NCBI RefSeq assembly: GCF_025950235.1
Contig: NZ_JAPDDT010000007.1
Location: 1 to 64,000, forward strand
Length of the DNA stretch: 64,000 nucleotides
Direction of reading: 5' to 3'
Source of the DNA: Luteolibacter arcticus
GTDB taxonomy: Bacteria; Verrucomicrobiota; Verrucomicrobiia; Verrucomicrobiales; Akkermansiaceae
Below the pieces are notes generated by a model, which saw only the letters and a list, made by a program, of their open reading frames with translations, had not been told where the DNA came from and did not search any database. Positions 8,098 to 16,060 of the stretch are shown piece after piece (position 1 is the stretch's first letter; every line of letters begins with the position of its first letter). The translations under genes were made by a program, and so were the position numbers.

Positions 8098-8943
8098 TCA
8101 CGGCAGCAGCGTCACGTGGTCGATCAAACGCACGTCGCCATAGAAGACGGCGGTGGCGAGCACGGCGGGGCGCTTGATCTGGCCGACGGGTTGCAGCGTT
8201 TCGGCATCCACGAGTTCGAGGTAATCGATCCGCAGGAAAGGGGAGTCCTCGAGGTGCTTGCGGGCGGCGGCGAGGAAGGGGGCGGCGGCGCGTTCGCCGA
8301 ATTGGAGCAGCGAGCGCGCGCCATCGAGCGCCCGGCGGATGCGCGGGGCATCGGCGCGGTGCTCGGGGGCGAGGCGGACATTGCGCGATGACATGGCGAG
8401 GCCATCGGGCTCGCGCACCGTGGGGTAGCCGATGATCTCCACCGGCACGTCGAGGTCGCGGACCATCCGGCGGAGGATGGCGAGCTGTTGGACGTCCTTT
8501 TCTCCGAAGACGGCGGCGTCGGGCTGGAAGAGATTGAAGAGCTTCAGCACCACCGTGCAGACGCCGTCGAAGTGCCCCGGCCGGGTCGCCCCGCAAAGGT
8601 GTTGGGAAAGCAGCGACTCCGTCACCGTGATCGAGCGGTCGGGGAAATACATGCTGCCCGCGCCCGGGGTGAAGACCAGATCCACGCCCCCGGCCTCGCA
8701 CTTCTCCAGATCCTCCGCCAGCGGCTGCGGGTAGGCGGCGAGGTCGCCGGGGCGGTCAAATTGGATGGGATTGACGAAGATCGACATCGCCACGGTGCCC
8801 TCCGCACCGGCGGCCTCGCGGGCGCGGCGGACCAGCGCGAGGTGGCCCTCGTGGAGCGCGCCCATAGTCGGCACCAGCACCAGCGGGCGGGGCAGGGAGG
8901 CGATTTCGCGGCGCAGTTCTTCAGTTGTGGCGGCCAGACGCAT
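8098..8943 (-). CDS. panC: Pantothenate synthetase
   Basis: PanC condenses pantoate and beta-alanine with ATP to make pantothenate, the coenzyme A precursor, in the cytosol. The 281-residue product has the family signatures: VPTMGALHEGHLALV (HIGH-type nucleotide motif) near residue 25, FVNPIQF, the GVCTVVLKLFNLFQPD block, FGEKDVQQL, and a KMSKS-like MSSRNVRL. The start MRLAATTEEL was chosen because it gives the usual family length. It lies convergent to the gene ending at 8077 and divergent from ompH; no panB is adjacent. Confidence 0.95.
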   Translation of the reverse strand: MRLAATTEELRREIASLPRPLVLVPTMGALHEGHLALVRRAREAAGAEGTVAMSIFVNPIQFDRPGDLAAYPQPLAEDLEKCEAGGVDLVFTPGAGSMYFPDRSITVTESLLSQHLCGATRPGHFDGVCTVVLKLFNLFQPDAAVFGEKDVQQLAILRRMVRDLDVPVEIIGYPTVREPDGLAMSSRNVRLAPEHRADAPRIRRALDGARSLLQFGERAAAPFLAAARKHLEDSPFLRIDYLELVDAETLQPVGQIKRPAVLATAVFYGDVRLIDHVTLLP

Positions 8944-9112
8944 GGCCGGAAGGTGGCGGGCCCGCCGACCGCCCGCAATCTCCCATCTGGCGTCTTCCAT
9001 CTGCGATCCAACATCCCCCATCAGCCCGCTTTTGTTCCCCGCATGGGGCGTTGACGCTGCCGGAAAATCGGTGCAGCCTCCGCCTCATCCCAAGGGGAAC
9101 CCCATTCATTTC

Positions 9113-9754
9113 ATGACCATCATCCGCCGGATTTCTGCCCTCATCGCCGCCGTCGCCCTCTGCGGGACCGCCGTGGCCCAGGAAGGCAAGCTGAAGATCG
9201 CGACTGTCGATATGCAGCAGCTTTTCAAGGAGTATCACCGCACCAACGAGGCGCAGAAGGAGATCAACGTGGAGCGCGCGCGGATCCAGAAGGACAACAA
9301 CGACCGCCTCGCGACCATCCGCGAGCTGGACACCCAGCTCCAGAACATGCGCAAGCAACTGGAGGACCCGACCATCGCCCAGTCCAAGAAGGAGTCCGTC
9401 TTCACCGAGTGGAACGTCAAGCAGCAGGAAGGCATCGCGCTCGACCGTGAGCGCCGCGAGTTCCTCCAGCGCCGCAACCAGTCGCTCAACGAGAAGATGG
9501 TCCAGCGCATGAAGGGCATCCTCGAGGAAATCCGCAAGCTGGTGGAAGAGAAGGCCAAGGCCGAGGACTACGACTACGTTTTCGACAAGTCCGGCCTCAG
9601 CACCTCCCAGGTTCCTTTCTTCCTCTACACCAAGGACGCCACCGACATCACCGCGGTGCTGCTGAAGGAACTCAACAAGGACGCCCCGGCCGAAAGCACG
9701 CCTTCCGAAGAAGCCCCGACGCTTGAGCCCGGGAAGCCGGTCGGCGAGGAGTGA
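9113..9754 (+). CDS. OmpH/Skp-family periplasmic chaperone
   Basis: A 213-residue protein with signal peptide (ISALIAAVALCGTAVAQ). Then comes KIATVDMQQLFKEYHRT, the typical start of OmpH/Skp proteins, followed by a long charged coiled-coil region (residues ~45-165) and an acidic Pro/Glu tail. Skp proteins hold unfolded outer-membrane proteins in the periplasm. ATG 9113 has an AGGGGA ribosome site. lpxD follows 13 bp later, the familiar skp-lpxD arrangement of Gram-negative envelope clusters. Confidence 0.88.
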   Translation: MTIIRRISALIAAVALCGTAVAQEGKLKIATVDMQQLFKEYHRTNEAQKEINVERARIQKDNNDRLATIRELDTQLQNMRKQLEDPTIAQSKKESVFTEWNVKQQEGIALDRERREFLQRRNQSLNEKMVQRMKGILEEIRKLVEEKAKAEDYDYVFDKSGLSTSQVPFFLYTKDATDITAVLLKELNKDAPAESTPSEEAPTLEPGKPVGEE

Positions 9755-9767
9755 TTCCGCGTTTCCC

Positions 9768-10793
9768 GTGCCCCTGACCCTCTCCGAACTGGCCCGCCTC
9801 GTCGATGGTGACATCGTCCGTGGCGGGCCTGATCTTTTGATCGAAGGCATCGCCGCGCTCGATGAAGCCGGCGGCTCCGAGCTGTCGTTCCTCGGCAACG
9901 AGAAGTACCGGGCCCAGTATCTGGCAACCCGGGCAGGCGCGGTGATCGTGCCGCGCGGCGTGACCGAAGGCCCGGAAACGAGCGCCCTGATCGCCGCCGA
10001 CAATCCGTCCTTCGCCTTCGGGCTGGCGGTGAAGCATTTCGTCGCGGCCACGGCGCGGGTTTTCACGCCCGGCATTCACCCGCGGGCGATCGTCGATGAG
10101 TCGGCAAAGCTCGACCCCACCAAGGTCCGTGTCCACGCTGGCGCGGTGGTCATGGCCGGAGCCGAGATCGGCGACGGCAGCGAGATCGGGCCGAATACGG
10201 TGGTCGGCGAGCAGGTGAAGGTCGGCCGCGATTGCCTCTTTTACGCCAATGTCACCATCCGCGAGCGTTGCCTGATTGGCGACCGGGTGATTCTCCAGCC
10301 CGGCTGCGTGATCGGCTCGGATGGCTACGGCTACGAAGTTGTCGATGGCCGCCATGTGAAGGTCGATCAGGTCGGCATCGTCGAGGTGCAGGACGACGTG
10401 GAGATCGGCGCGAATACCGCCATCGACCGCGCGCGGTTCGGCCGCACCGTGATCGGGCAGGGGAGCAAGATCGACAATCTCGTTCAGGTCGCCCACAACG
10501 TGCAGCTCGGTAGTCATTGCCTGCTCGTGTCGCAGTGCGGCCTGGCAGGCAGCTCTCGGCTCGGCGATTACGTCGTGGTGGCAGCCCAAGCCGGCGTCGG
10601 CGGCCATGTGAAGATCGATGACAAGGCGGTCCTTGCAGGACGTGCCGGGGCGACGACCGATCTCGAAGGCGGCAAGACCTACAGCGGCCATCCCGCGCGG
10701 CCCTACATGGAGGAGCAGCGCTCCCGTGCCATGATCCGCCAGTTGCCGAAGCTGGTGGACCGGGTGAAGGCGTTGGAGAAGAAGAAGGACTGA
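9768..10793 (+). CDS. lpxD: UDP-3-O-acylglucosamine N-acyltransferase
   Basis: LpxD adds the second (N-linked) hydroxyacyl chain in lipid A synthesis. The product (341 residues from GTG 9768) has an N-terminal uridine-binding domain (LTLSELARLVDGDIV…ELSFLGNEKYR). A left-handed beta-helix of hexapeptide repeats follows (AEIGDGSEIGPNTVVGEQVKVG…), then IGSDGYGYE and the VAHNVQLGSHCLL block with the catalytic His. The helical C-terminus ends in KALEKKKD. The start GTG follows the ompH stop by 13 bases; TTG at 9723 would overlap ompH. Presence of lpxD implies that the organism makes lipopolysaccharide. Confidence 0.95.
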   Translation: MPLTLSELARLVDGDIVRGGPDLLIEGIAALDEAGGSELSFLGNEKYRAQYLATRAGAVIVPRGVTEGPETSALIAADNPSFAFGLAVKHFVAATARVFTPGIHPRAIVDESAKLDPTKVRVHAGAVVMAGAEIGDGSEIGPNTVVGEQVKVGRDCLFYANVTIRERCLIGDRVILQPGCVIGSDGYGYEVVDGRHVKVDQVGIVEVQDDVEIGANTAIDRARFGRTVIGQGSKIDNLVQVAHNVQLGSHCLLVSQCGLAGSSRLGDYVVVAAQAGVGGHVKIDDKAVLAGRAGATTDLEGGKTYSGHPARPYMEEQRSRAMIRQLPKLVDRVKALEKKKD

Positions 10794-10811
10794 GACCGAA
10801 CGCCACGGCCC

Positions 10812-10888
10812 ACTGGGAGCGCGGAATTATTCCGCCTGGACAGTCGGGCGAAGTGCCATTCGGGCGGAATGAATTCCGCGTTCCCAGT
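10812..10888. repeat. Palindromic repeat, GGGA-CGCGGAATT-ATTCCGC family
   Basis: ACTGGGAGCGCGGAATTATT (left arm, continuing to 10836) pairs with GGCGGAATGAATTCCGCGTT (right arm, continuing to 10888) in a near-perfect hairpin around a ~26-base loop. A second copy lies at 62256-62331, so this is a dispersed family rather than a single terminator. Confidence 0.7.
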
Positions 10889-10967
10889 AGCGGGACGACT
10901 GCGTCGTTCCGGCGGGGTAGGGGCCGCAACGCGAATCAAAGCGGCGATTGATCTCGGCACCGCGCCC

Positions 10968-11000
10968 AGCCGGAATGGCGCAGCCATTCCGCTACGAATC
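10968..11000. repeat. Short palindromic repeat with GGCGCAGCC core
   Basis: CGGAATGGCGCAGCCATTCCG followed by CTACGAA forms a compact hairpin. A diverged copy with compensating stem changes (CAGAACGGCGCAGCCGTTCT.CTACGAA) is at 62834-62868. Confidence 0.65.
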
Positions 11001-11036
11001 TGCCGGGGATCTCCGAGGGGCTGTGAGAGCTGCTTC

Positions 11037-11062
11037 GACCGCACGCGGAGCGTGCGGACCAC
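11037..11062. repeat. Short palindromic repeat, CCGCACGC..GCGTGCGG
   Basis: ACCGCACGC-GGA-GCGTGCGGACC hairpin just beyond the 3' end of the minus-strand gene ending at 11068. A related copy in reverse orientation is at 36808-36837. It could serve as a terminator, but no T-tract follows. Confidence 0.5.
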
Positions 11063-11067
11063 CACGC

Positions 11068-11748
11068 TCAGCGCGCCGCGGTCTCGGCGTGGGCGTTCGT
11101 CTTGGCGCGAATGATCTTCACCGGTATCAATTGGCTGGCGTCTTCCAGGAGGCGGCGGCGGGCCAGCAGGCCGACCTTGGCATTCTGGTGCGGGGTCCAG
11201 TCGTCACCGGCCGCGACGCTTTCCGCAGGACTGAGCAGGGCCGGGGCGATTTGATCGACCCACGGGGAAAGCAGGACCAGCTCCTCACGCGTGAATCGGT
11301 GGAAGACCGGCTCCTTGAAGGCCACGATCAGATCCCCCTCGCTGGTCGGCTCGGGCACGAAGGGCGCGTCGGCTTCGGCACAGGCGGCGATCCGCTTGCG
11401 GGCATCGGCCAGAGGGTCGGTGCAGGGTTCATCCACCACCACACAGGTGCCGCGGCGGAAGAGGACAAAGGAACGCTTCGCGCTGACGTGCTGCGAACAG
11501 AACTCCACCAGCTCTTCCGTGGAGACGGCCATCGGCGCGCTGCTCTCCATGCCTTCGAGGGTGGTCGTGTGGCTGACCGGCACGATCGCGTTCACGGCAT
11601 GCTGCTGCTGTTGCACATTCTTTTTAAAAGAGGGCGAGGGCAGCAGGATCGCCACGGCGAGCCCGAAAATGCCTGCCAGCAGCAGCGCAAACGACAAGGC
11701 GATCCGGGAGGAGAGCGGACTCTTGGATGCGGCGGAAGGATTAAGCAT
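11068..11748 (-). CDS. Single-pass membrane protein, unknown (226 aa)
   Basis: A short N-terminal stretch is followed by one TM helix (IALSFALLLAGIFGLAVAILL) and a ~190-residue extracytoplasmic domain. The domain contains three Cys (EFCSQH, GTCVVVDEPCTD) that could form disulphides. It diverges from the PEP-CTERM gene with only 74 bp between starts, so the two may share a regulatory region. No family was recognised. Confidence 0.72.
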   Translation of the reverse strand: MLNPSAASKSPLSSRIALSFALLLAGIFGLAVAILLPSPSFKKNVQQQQHAVNAIVPVSHTTTLEGMESSAPMAVSTEELVEFCSQHVSAKRSFVLFRRGTCVVVDEPCTDPLADARKRIAACAEADAPFVPEPTSEGDLIVAFKEPVFHRFTREELVLLSPWVDQIAPALLSPAESVAAGDDWTPHQNAKVGLLARRRLLEDASQLIPVKIIRAKTNAHAETAAR

Positions 11749-11822
11749 GCCGAAGTTTTAAAAAATCTTGACGTTTTAGCAAGCTTAAGTTTCTTTCACC
11801 ACGTTGCTTGCCCCTTACCTCC

Positions 11823-12677
11823 ATGAAAAATGCGACCCTCCCAGGTCGCAGCTTTCGTTCGAAGCTATCCACCCTCGGCGCGCTCACTGCGGGCGTCGTG
11901 GGCTTTGGGTGGCCTCAACAAGCTGCGGCTGAATCCGTCGATAGCGAATTACTGCTCTTGGTGGACTCCACCCAGCGCGGTCTGAATAACCGCGACTTCG
12001 ACGCGCTGATGGACAGCTATGCCGACGCTTTCACGAGCTCGGACGTTATGAATGCGATCCAATCCGGCTCGTACGGACGGATCGCGGTCTCGCTGATGTT
12101 TTTTGGAAATGCCAATACCCAAGTGGTCGGCATTCCCTGGATGAGCATCGGCAGTGCAGCAGAAGCGCAGACCTTCTCGCTGCTGCTCCGTGCGATCAAT
12201 CGCCCGTCCTCGCCTGGCTCGATCCAGGTGGACGACGCGCTGTTGGCCGCGATCCCGTTGTTCGGCACCGAGACCGGAGCTGCCGGGAATGGCTTCGAAA
12301 GCTCCGCCCAGCTTCTGGAAGTGGTTGCGGCCTCGACGCCTGCCGGTGGCAGCACCGCCGGGGTGCCGGGAGCGCGGAATCAAGCGCTTGCGACCGGGGT
12401 GGACGTGATCAATGCGATCGCCGTGGGAAACCAGGCGGGAAGCATTTCCACCTACTTCGCGACCAATGTCATTGGCGGTGAAGCCGGTGGTGTGGCGGCT
12501 AGCAGCAGCACCTCGGCCGTGAATGGCAATCTGGGAGCGTTCCTCGCTTCCCAGGTGTCCGGACAGGTCAATGCAGGGGCCGCTGAATCGCTGACGGCGG
12601 TGCCGGAGCCTTCTTCCGTGCTCGCACTGGTTTCGGGGCTCGGCCTGCTGTGCCTGCGCCGCCGGAGAATCGGCTAA
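11823..12677 (+). CDS. DUF1194-like (vWA-type) PEP-CTERM protein
   Basis: A 284-residue secreted protein. Signal region LSTLGALTAGVVGFGWPQQAAA is followed by VDSELLLLVDSTQRGLNNRDFDALMDSYADAF and YGRIAVSLMFFGNANTQVVGIPW. These match the order of motifs in DUF1194 proteins, which are von Willebrand A-like. The usual MIDAS DxSxS is replaced by DSTQR, so metal binding may be lost. The protein ends in a PEP-CTERM sorting tail: VPEP, a hydrophobic helix, then RRRRIG, predicted to be processed by an exosortase. ATG 11823 was preferred over the in-frame TTG at 11808. The downstream membrane gene starts 29 bp later and may be co-transcribed. Confidence 0.82.
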   Translation: MKNATLPGRSFRSKLSTLGALTAGVVGFGWPQQAAAESVDSELLLLVDSTQRGLNNRDFDALMDSYADAFTSSDVMNAIQSGSYGRIAVSLMFFGNANTQVVGIPWMSIGSAAEAQTFSLLLRAINRPSSPGSIQVDDALLAAIPLFGTETGAAGNGFESSAQLLEVVAASTPAGGSTAGVPGARNQALATGVDVINAIAVGNQAGSISTYFATNVIGGEAGGVAASSSTSAVNGNLGAFLASQVSGQVNAGAAESLTAVPEPSSVLALVSGLGLLCLRRRRIG

Positions 12678-12706
12678 GCGGTTTGTTTCCAACCTCCTCT
12701 CCCCTT

Positions 12707-13501
12707 ATGAGCAGCGCTGCCCAGTCACGCCGCATTGAACGGCTCTACCCGGATGATGCCGAGATCGATCCTGAAATCGCCGAATTGGTCGGCCAGGAGA
12801 TCTTGCGCGATCGCTTGGAACCCGCCGCCTGGGCACGGGCGCTGGCGTCCAGTGGCGGGAGAAAACAGGATGCCCTGGCCACCTATGCCCGCATCCGGAT
12901 GCAGCATGTCGCCTCCCACCGGCGGCTCCGCCGGGCGAAGTCGCAGTCCTTCGAGGCACGGCGGCTCACCACCTGCCTCGGCATCAAGACCGTGCAGGAT
13001 CTCCTCCAGCGCTCGAACCGCGGGGGACAGCTCAATCTCATCAAGCCCCGCCTTTCCTACGTCTGGCTCGCCATCCTGATGCTCGGCTGCTCGGGCTCGG
13101 TCGCCAGCCTCGGCCGCCTGATGGGCCGCTTCTTGCCGGAGTCCATCGGCGCGTGGTTGCCCGCGATCGCGCTGCTGTGCGGGATCGTCGCCGTGGCCGG
13201 CGTCCTCGGGCTTCGTGCCTTGCTCCCGAAGCGCTGGGTCATGCTCGGCTGGAACACCGGCTTTGCCATGGTGTGCACGCTCGCCTGCTTCGGATCCTTG
13301 TCGCTGGGCGCGAAATTGATCGCTCGCACCTCCCCGGATGTGATCCAGAGGCTGACCACCGGGATGGATGATGCCGCGCCGGAACCGGTTCCTGCGGCGT
13401 CTAGCGCCAAGCCGCTGCTGGTGAAGCCGAAGCTCGCCCCCCCGGCCTCCTCGACTTCGACGCGTGCGACCGCTTTGATCGGGGCCGAGGAGGACGAATA
13501 A
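12707..13501 (+). CDS. Multi-pass membrane protein, unknown (264 aa)
   Basis: The N-terminal ~115 residues are soluble and charged (RRIERLYPDDAEIDPEIAELVGQEILRD…). They are followed by three TM helices (VWLAILMLGCSGSVASL; WLPAIALLCGIVAVAGVLGL; WNTGFAMVCTLACFGSLSL) and a Pro/Ala/Ser-rich tail. ATG 12707 lies 29 bp after the PEP-CTERM gene. The function is not recognised; co-location suggests an envelope role. Confidence 0.7.
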   Translation: MSSAAQSRRIERLYPDDAEIDPEIAELVGQEILRDRLEPAAWARALASSGGRKQDALATYARIRMQHVASHRRLRRAKSQSFEARRLTTCLGIKTVQDLLQRSNRGGQLNLIKPRLSYVWLAILMLGCSGSVASLGRLMGRFLPESIGAWLPAIALLCGIVAVAGVLGLRALLPKRWVMLGWNTGFAMVCTLACFGSLSLGAKLIARTSPDVIQRLTTGMDDAAPEPVPAASSAKPLLVKPKLAPPASSTSTRATALIGAEEDE

Positions 13502-13538
13502 CGGTTTCCCTCCGCGCCGTGCCTGCTACATCCGGCGC

Positions 13539-13631
13539 GTGAACGAAGAACGCGAGCGAGGCACGCAGCCGCTGGACGGGATGCTGGGGCTGCCCAAGCG
13601 AGACGTTTCATTTCAAACTCCTGCACGATGA
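13539..13631 (+). pseudogene. 30-codon leader ORF resembling the 5' end of the next gene
   Basis: GTG at 13539 opens a 30-codon frame, VNEERERGTQPLDGMLG…, whose stop overlaps the next start as ATGA (13628-13631). Its first 13 residues mirror the next protein (MSEDEREFGTQPLV). It is either the stump of a duplicated copy or a short translationally coupled leader. The in-frame similarity at the DNA level (ACGCAGCCGCTGG shared) is visible directly. Confidence 0.4.
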
Positions 13632-13948
13632 GCGAAGACGAGAGAGAATTCGGGACGCAGCCGCTGGTTGCGGTCATGGAACGCTGGCACCTGGAGAACC
13701 ACGATCTGGTCGAGGCTTCCCCCGAGCAGCTCACGCACAAGCAGGTGCAGCGCGCACGGAGCGGCCGAAAGCTGACCCTGAAAATGATGATGAAGATGGC
13801 CCGATCGCTCAATATCGCGATCTGGAACCGTCTGAAGACGGCGGAGAAGGAAAAGTTCGTCGAATACCTCCACAAGGATATCTTCTCGTATTCGAAGGGC
13901 TTCGATCCGGACAAGGATGATCCGAACCGGGAGCTCCTCCCCAAATAG
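13628..13948 (+). CDS. Small HTH-like conserved protein (106 aa)
   Basis: Residues ~15-65 (VMERWHLENHDLVEASPEQLTHKQVQRARSGRKLT…MARSLN) have the pattern of a Cro/C1-type helix-turn-helix: a five-helix spacing with a recognition segment THKQVQRARSGRK. The acidic N-terminus carries a GTQPL motif. The C-terminus is charged. It may be a small DNA-binding regulator. It overlaps the preceding 30-codon ORF by four bases and is convergent with the histidine-kinase gene. Confidence in the HTH assignment is moderate. Confidence 0.68.
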   Translation: MSEDEREFGTQPLVAVMERWHLENHDLVEASPEQLTHKQVQRARSGRKLTLKMMMKMARSLNIAIWNRLKTAEKEKFVEYLHKDIFSYSKGFDPDKDDPNRELLPK

Positions 13949-13967
13949 AACAGAATCCGGCCGGGAG

Positions 13968-15185
13968 TTACCGGCGTTCCTCAAGCGGACGCGAATCTGG
14001 TGCCGCGGGAGCGTAGGGCTCCGCCGCGCCTGCCCGTGGCAGCACGATGGTGAAGACCGTCGTTCCTTCCGCCGAGGAACTCGCGCTGATCGTTCCCCGG
14101 TGGGCCCGGACGATCTCACGGCATATGTACAGCCCCAGTCCCATGCTGCCGATCTCCTCGGGCGCTCCCGGCTGAATGTGCCGGACCATCGGCTCGAACA
14201 GAAAGTTCAGGAGGTCCTTCGGGATCGGTCGGCCTTCATTCTGGACCTTCAGCTCGACCGAGTCGCCTTCCGCGCAGAGCGACAGGTGGACTGCGCCGGC
14301 GGTGTCGCCGTGGCTGACCGCGTTGCCCAGTAGGTTGGAGAGGAGTTGCCGCAGGCGGTAGGGATCCCACCGGCCGGAAAGGTCTCCTTCCGTGGCGAGC
14401 GTGAATGCCTTGTCAGGACGCACGGTCTCCATCCGTGCCACCATCTCGTGCGCCAGTTCCCGGAGGTCCACCATGGCGGGATACATGGTCATCGGCTTTC
14501 CCAACTGCGAGCCGCTGAGGTCGAGGAGATCCCGAACCAGCGCGTCCATGGCATCCACGCCACTCTGGATCTTCGACGCAATCGTCGGGAAGTCGGCACC
14601 GGGTCCGCTCCGGACCAGGACCGAAGCGAGCAAACGGACAGAACTCAAGGGCTGGCGAAGGTCGTGACCGATGATTCCGAGGAACAGGCGCCGCCCCTGC
14701 TCAACTCGCGCGCTGTGGGTCTCGACCGACGTGGCCACCAGGTGGTCGATCGCTTCGTTGAAGCGCACGAGTTCGTTTCCCTGTTCTGCGTCGCGCGGCG
14801 TCCCCTGAGCCTGCCACATGCGCATGACGGACGCCCGCAAGGCCCGGAATTCCGCCACCACCTTGACGATGTCGAAGCCTGCGGCCAGTCGCTCCTTGGC
14901 GTGCTTGAGGGCTGCCCCGTCGAGCGCCGGATCGGCAACGTTTCCCTCGGACTTTTGCTTCTGATCTTCCAGGGATTGCGCCGACTTCATGTCGGCGGCG
15001 ACGGCGCGGAGCATGTTGTCGGCATTGTCGCGAAGATCGACGGGATCGGGGGCTTCGTCCGTGGGCCAGTTGGCGCGGGCGAATTCCTCCCATGCCGACA
15101 CGATGGCCTCCAAGTTCGTCAGGATGAAATCTGCGAGCCGCTCGGATGCGGGATGCGGCGTGTCCATTTGGGAAGGGTGTTGCAT
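13968..15185 (-). CDS. Soluble sensor histidine kinase with RsbRD-like N-terminus
   Basis: A 405-residue protein without membrane segments. Residues ~10-150 are all-helical and resemble the RsbRD N-terminal domain (LADFILTNLEAIVSAWEEFAR … LAAGFDIVKVVAEFRALRASVMRMW). The HisKA H-box is FLGIIGHDLRQPLSS. The HATPase domain follows with the N-box LSNLLGNAVSHGD, the G1-like NEGRPIPKDLLNFLFEPM and G2 MGLGLYICREIVRAH. A basic/Pro tail ends it. It is in the same direction as, and 242 bp downstream of, the response regulator, so a shared pathway is likely. Confidence 0.88.
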   Translation of the reverse strand: MQHPSQMDTPHPASERLADFILTNLEAIVSAWEEFARANWPTDEAPDPVDLRDNADNMLRAVAADMKSAQSLEDQKQKSEGNVADPALDGAALKHAKERLAAGFDIVKVVAEFRALRASVMRMWQAQGTPRDAEQGNELVRFNEAIDHLVATSVETHSARVEQGRRLFLGIIGHDLRQPLSSVRLLASVLVRSGPGADFPTIASKIQSGVDAMDALVRDLLDLSGSQLGKPMTMYPAMVDLRELAHEMVARMETVRPDKAFTLATEGDLSGRWDPYRLRQLLSNLLGNAVSHGDTAGAVHLSLCAEGDSVELKVQNEGRPIPKDLLNFLFEPMVRHIQPGAPEEIGSMGLGLYICREIVRAHRGTISASSSAEGTTVFTIVLPRAGAAEPYAPAAPDSRPLEERR

Positions 15186-15427
15186 GCTGCTATCCAAAGC
15201 AACCCCGGGAAAAAATCATGCGGTCGGTTTTCCGGGCGTCTCCATTGCGCTGCGCCCGCAAACCCTTCCCGAGGCACCGCTCATGGGTTAGGGGCGGAAC
15301 CACAGCGCGAAATTTATCAGCCGGGAGCTGTGGATGTTGAGGAAAGGCCCGTCACCCCCTCTTCGCCTCCGGGCGAGGCCTTGATTTCCGCTGCAAATGG
15401 TGACGTTCCCTACCAGGGTCACCATGC

Positions 15428-16060
15428 TCAGACGTCTGGCAGGTGCACGATGCCACGGCGCAGTGCAACCGTGACAGCCTCCGTGCGGTCGCGGACCTGC
15501 AGCTTCGCGAGGATGTTTTTCATGTGCGACTTCACCGTGAGTTCGGTGATGCCGAGCGCGCTGCCGATCTGCTTGTTCGCCTCACCAAGGACCAGCAGGC
15601 GAACGATCTCCCGTTCGCGTTCGGAGAGGATCTCACCGCGCTCCCGTGACGCGAGGTGGCTGGCAATCTCCGAGGGGATCCAGCGCTTTCCCTTTAACAA
15701 GGCGCGGACGGCCGGCGTGATCTGGTCGCCGGAGCTGTGCTTGAGCATGTAGCCCATCGCCCCGGCGGCAAGGGCGGCGTGAATGTCTTCGTCCCCATCG
15801 AAGCTGCTCAGCACCAGAATGCGCGCCTCTGGATGTTTCCCACGGATCAGCCGGATGGCCTCCACGCCGCCACAGACCGGCATGCGGAGGTCCATGACGG
15901 TCACGTCCGGCAGGAGCCGCGAGAAGGCTTCGACGGCTTCGTGGCCATTGGACGCTTCGCCCACCACCAGCAGGTCAGGCTCATGATGAAGGATGTCGCG
16001 CAGTCCCGCACGGACGACGAAGTGATCGTCCACGACGAGGATCTTGAAGGAGGTTTTCAT
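15428..16060 (-). CDS. NarL/FixJ-type response regulator
   Basis: A 210-residue regulator. The N-terminal receiver has acidic pocket VVDDH, phospho-acceptor Asp in VTVMDLRMP, Thr/Ser switch (VLSSFD) and Lys in YMLKHSS. The C-terminal LuxR-type HTH is LSEREREIVRLLVLGEANKQIGSALGITELTVKSHMKNILAKL. It overlaps the upstream kinase stop by four bases (ATGA), a tightly coupled two-component pair. Predicted to bind DNA as a dimer when phosphorylated. Confidence 0.95.
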   Translation of the reverse strand: MKTSFKILVVDDHFVVRAGLRDILHHEPDLLVVGEASNGHEAVEAFSRLLPDVTVMDLRMPVCGGVEAIRLIRGKHPEARILVLSSFDGDEDIHAALAAGAMGYMLKHSSGDQITPAVRALLKGKRWIPSEIASHLASRERGEILSEREREIVRLLVLGEANKQIGSALGITELTVKSHMKNILAKLQVRDRTEAVTVALRRGIVHLPDV

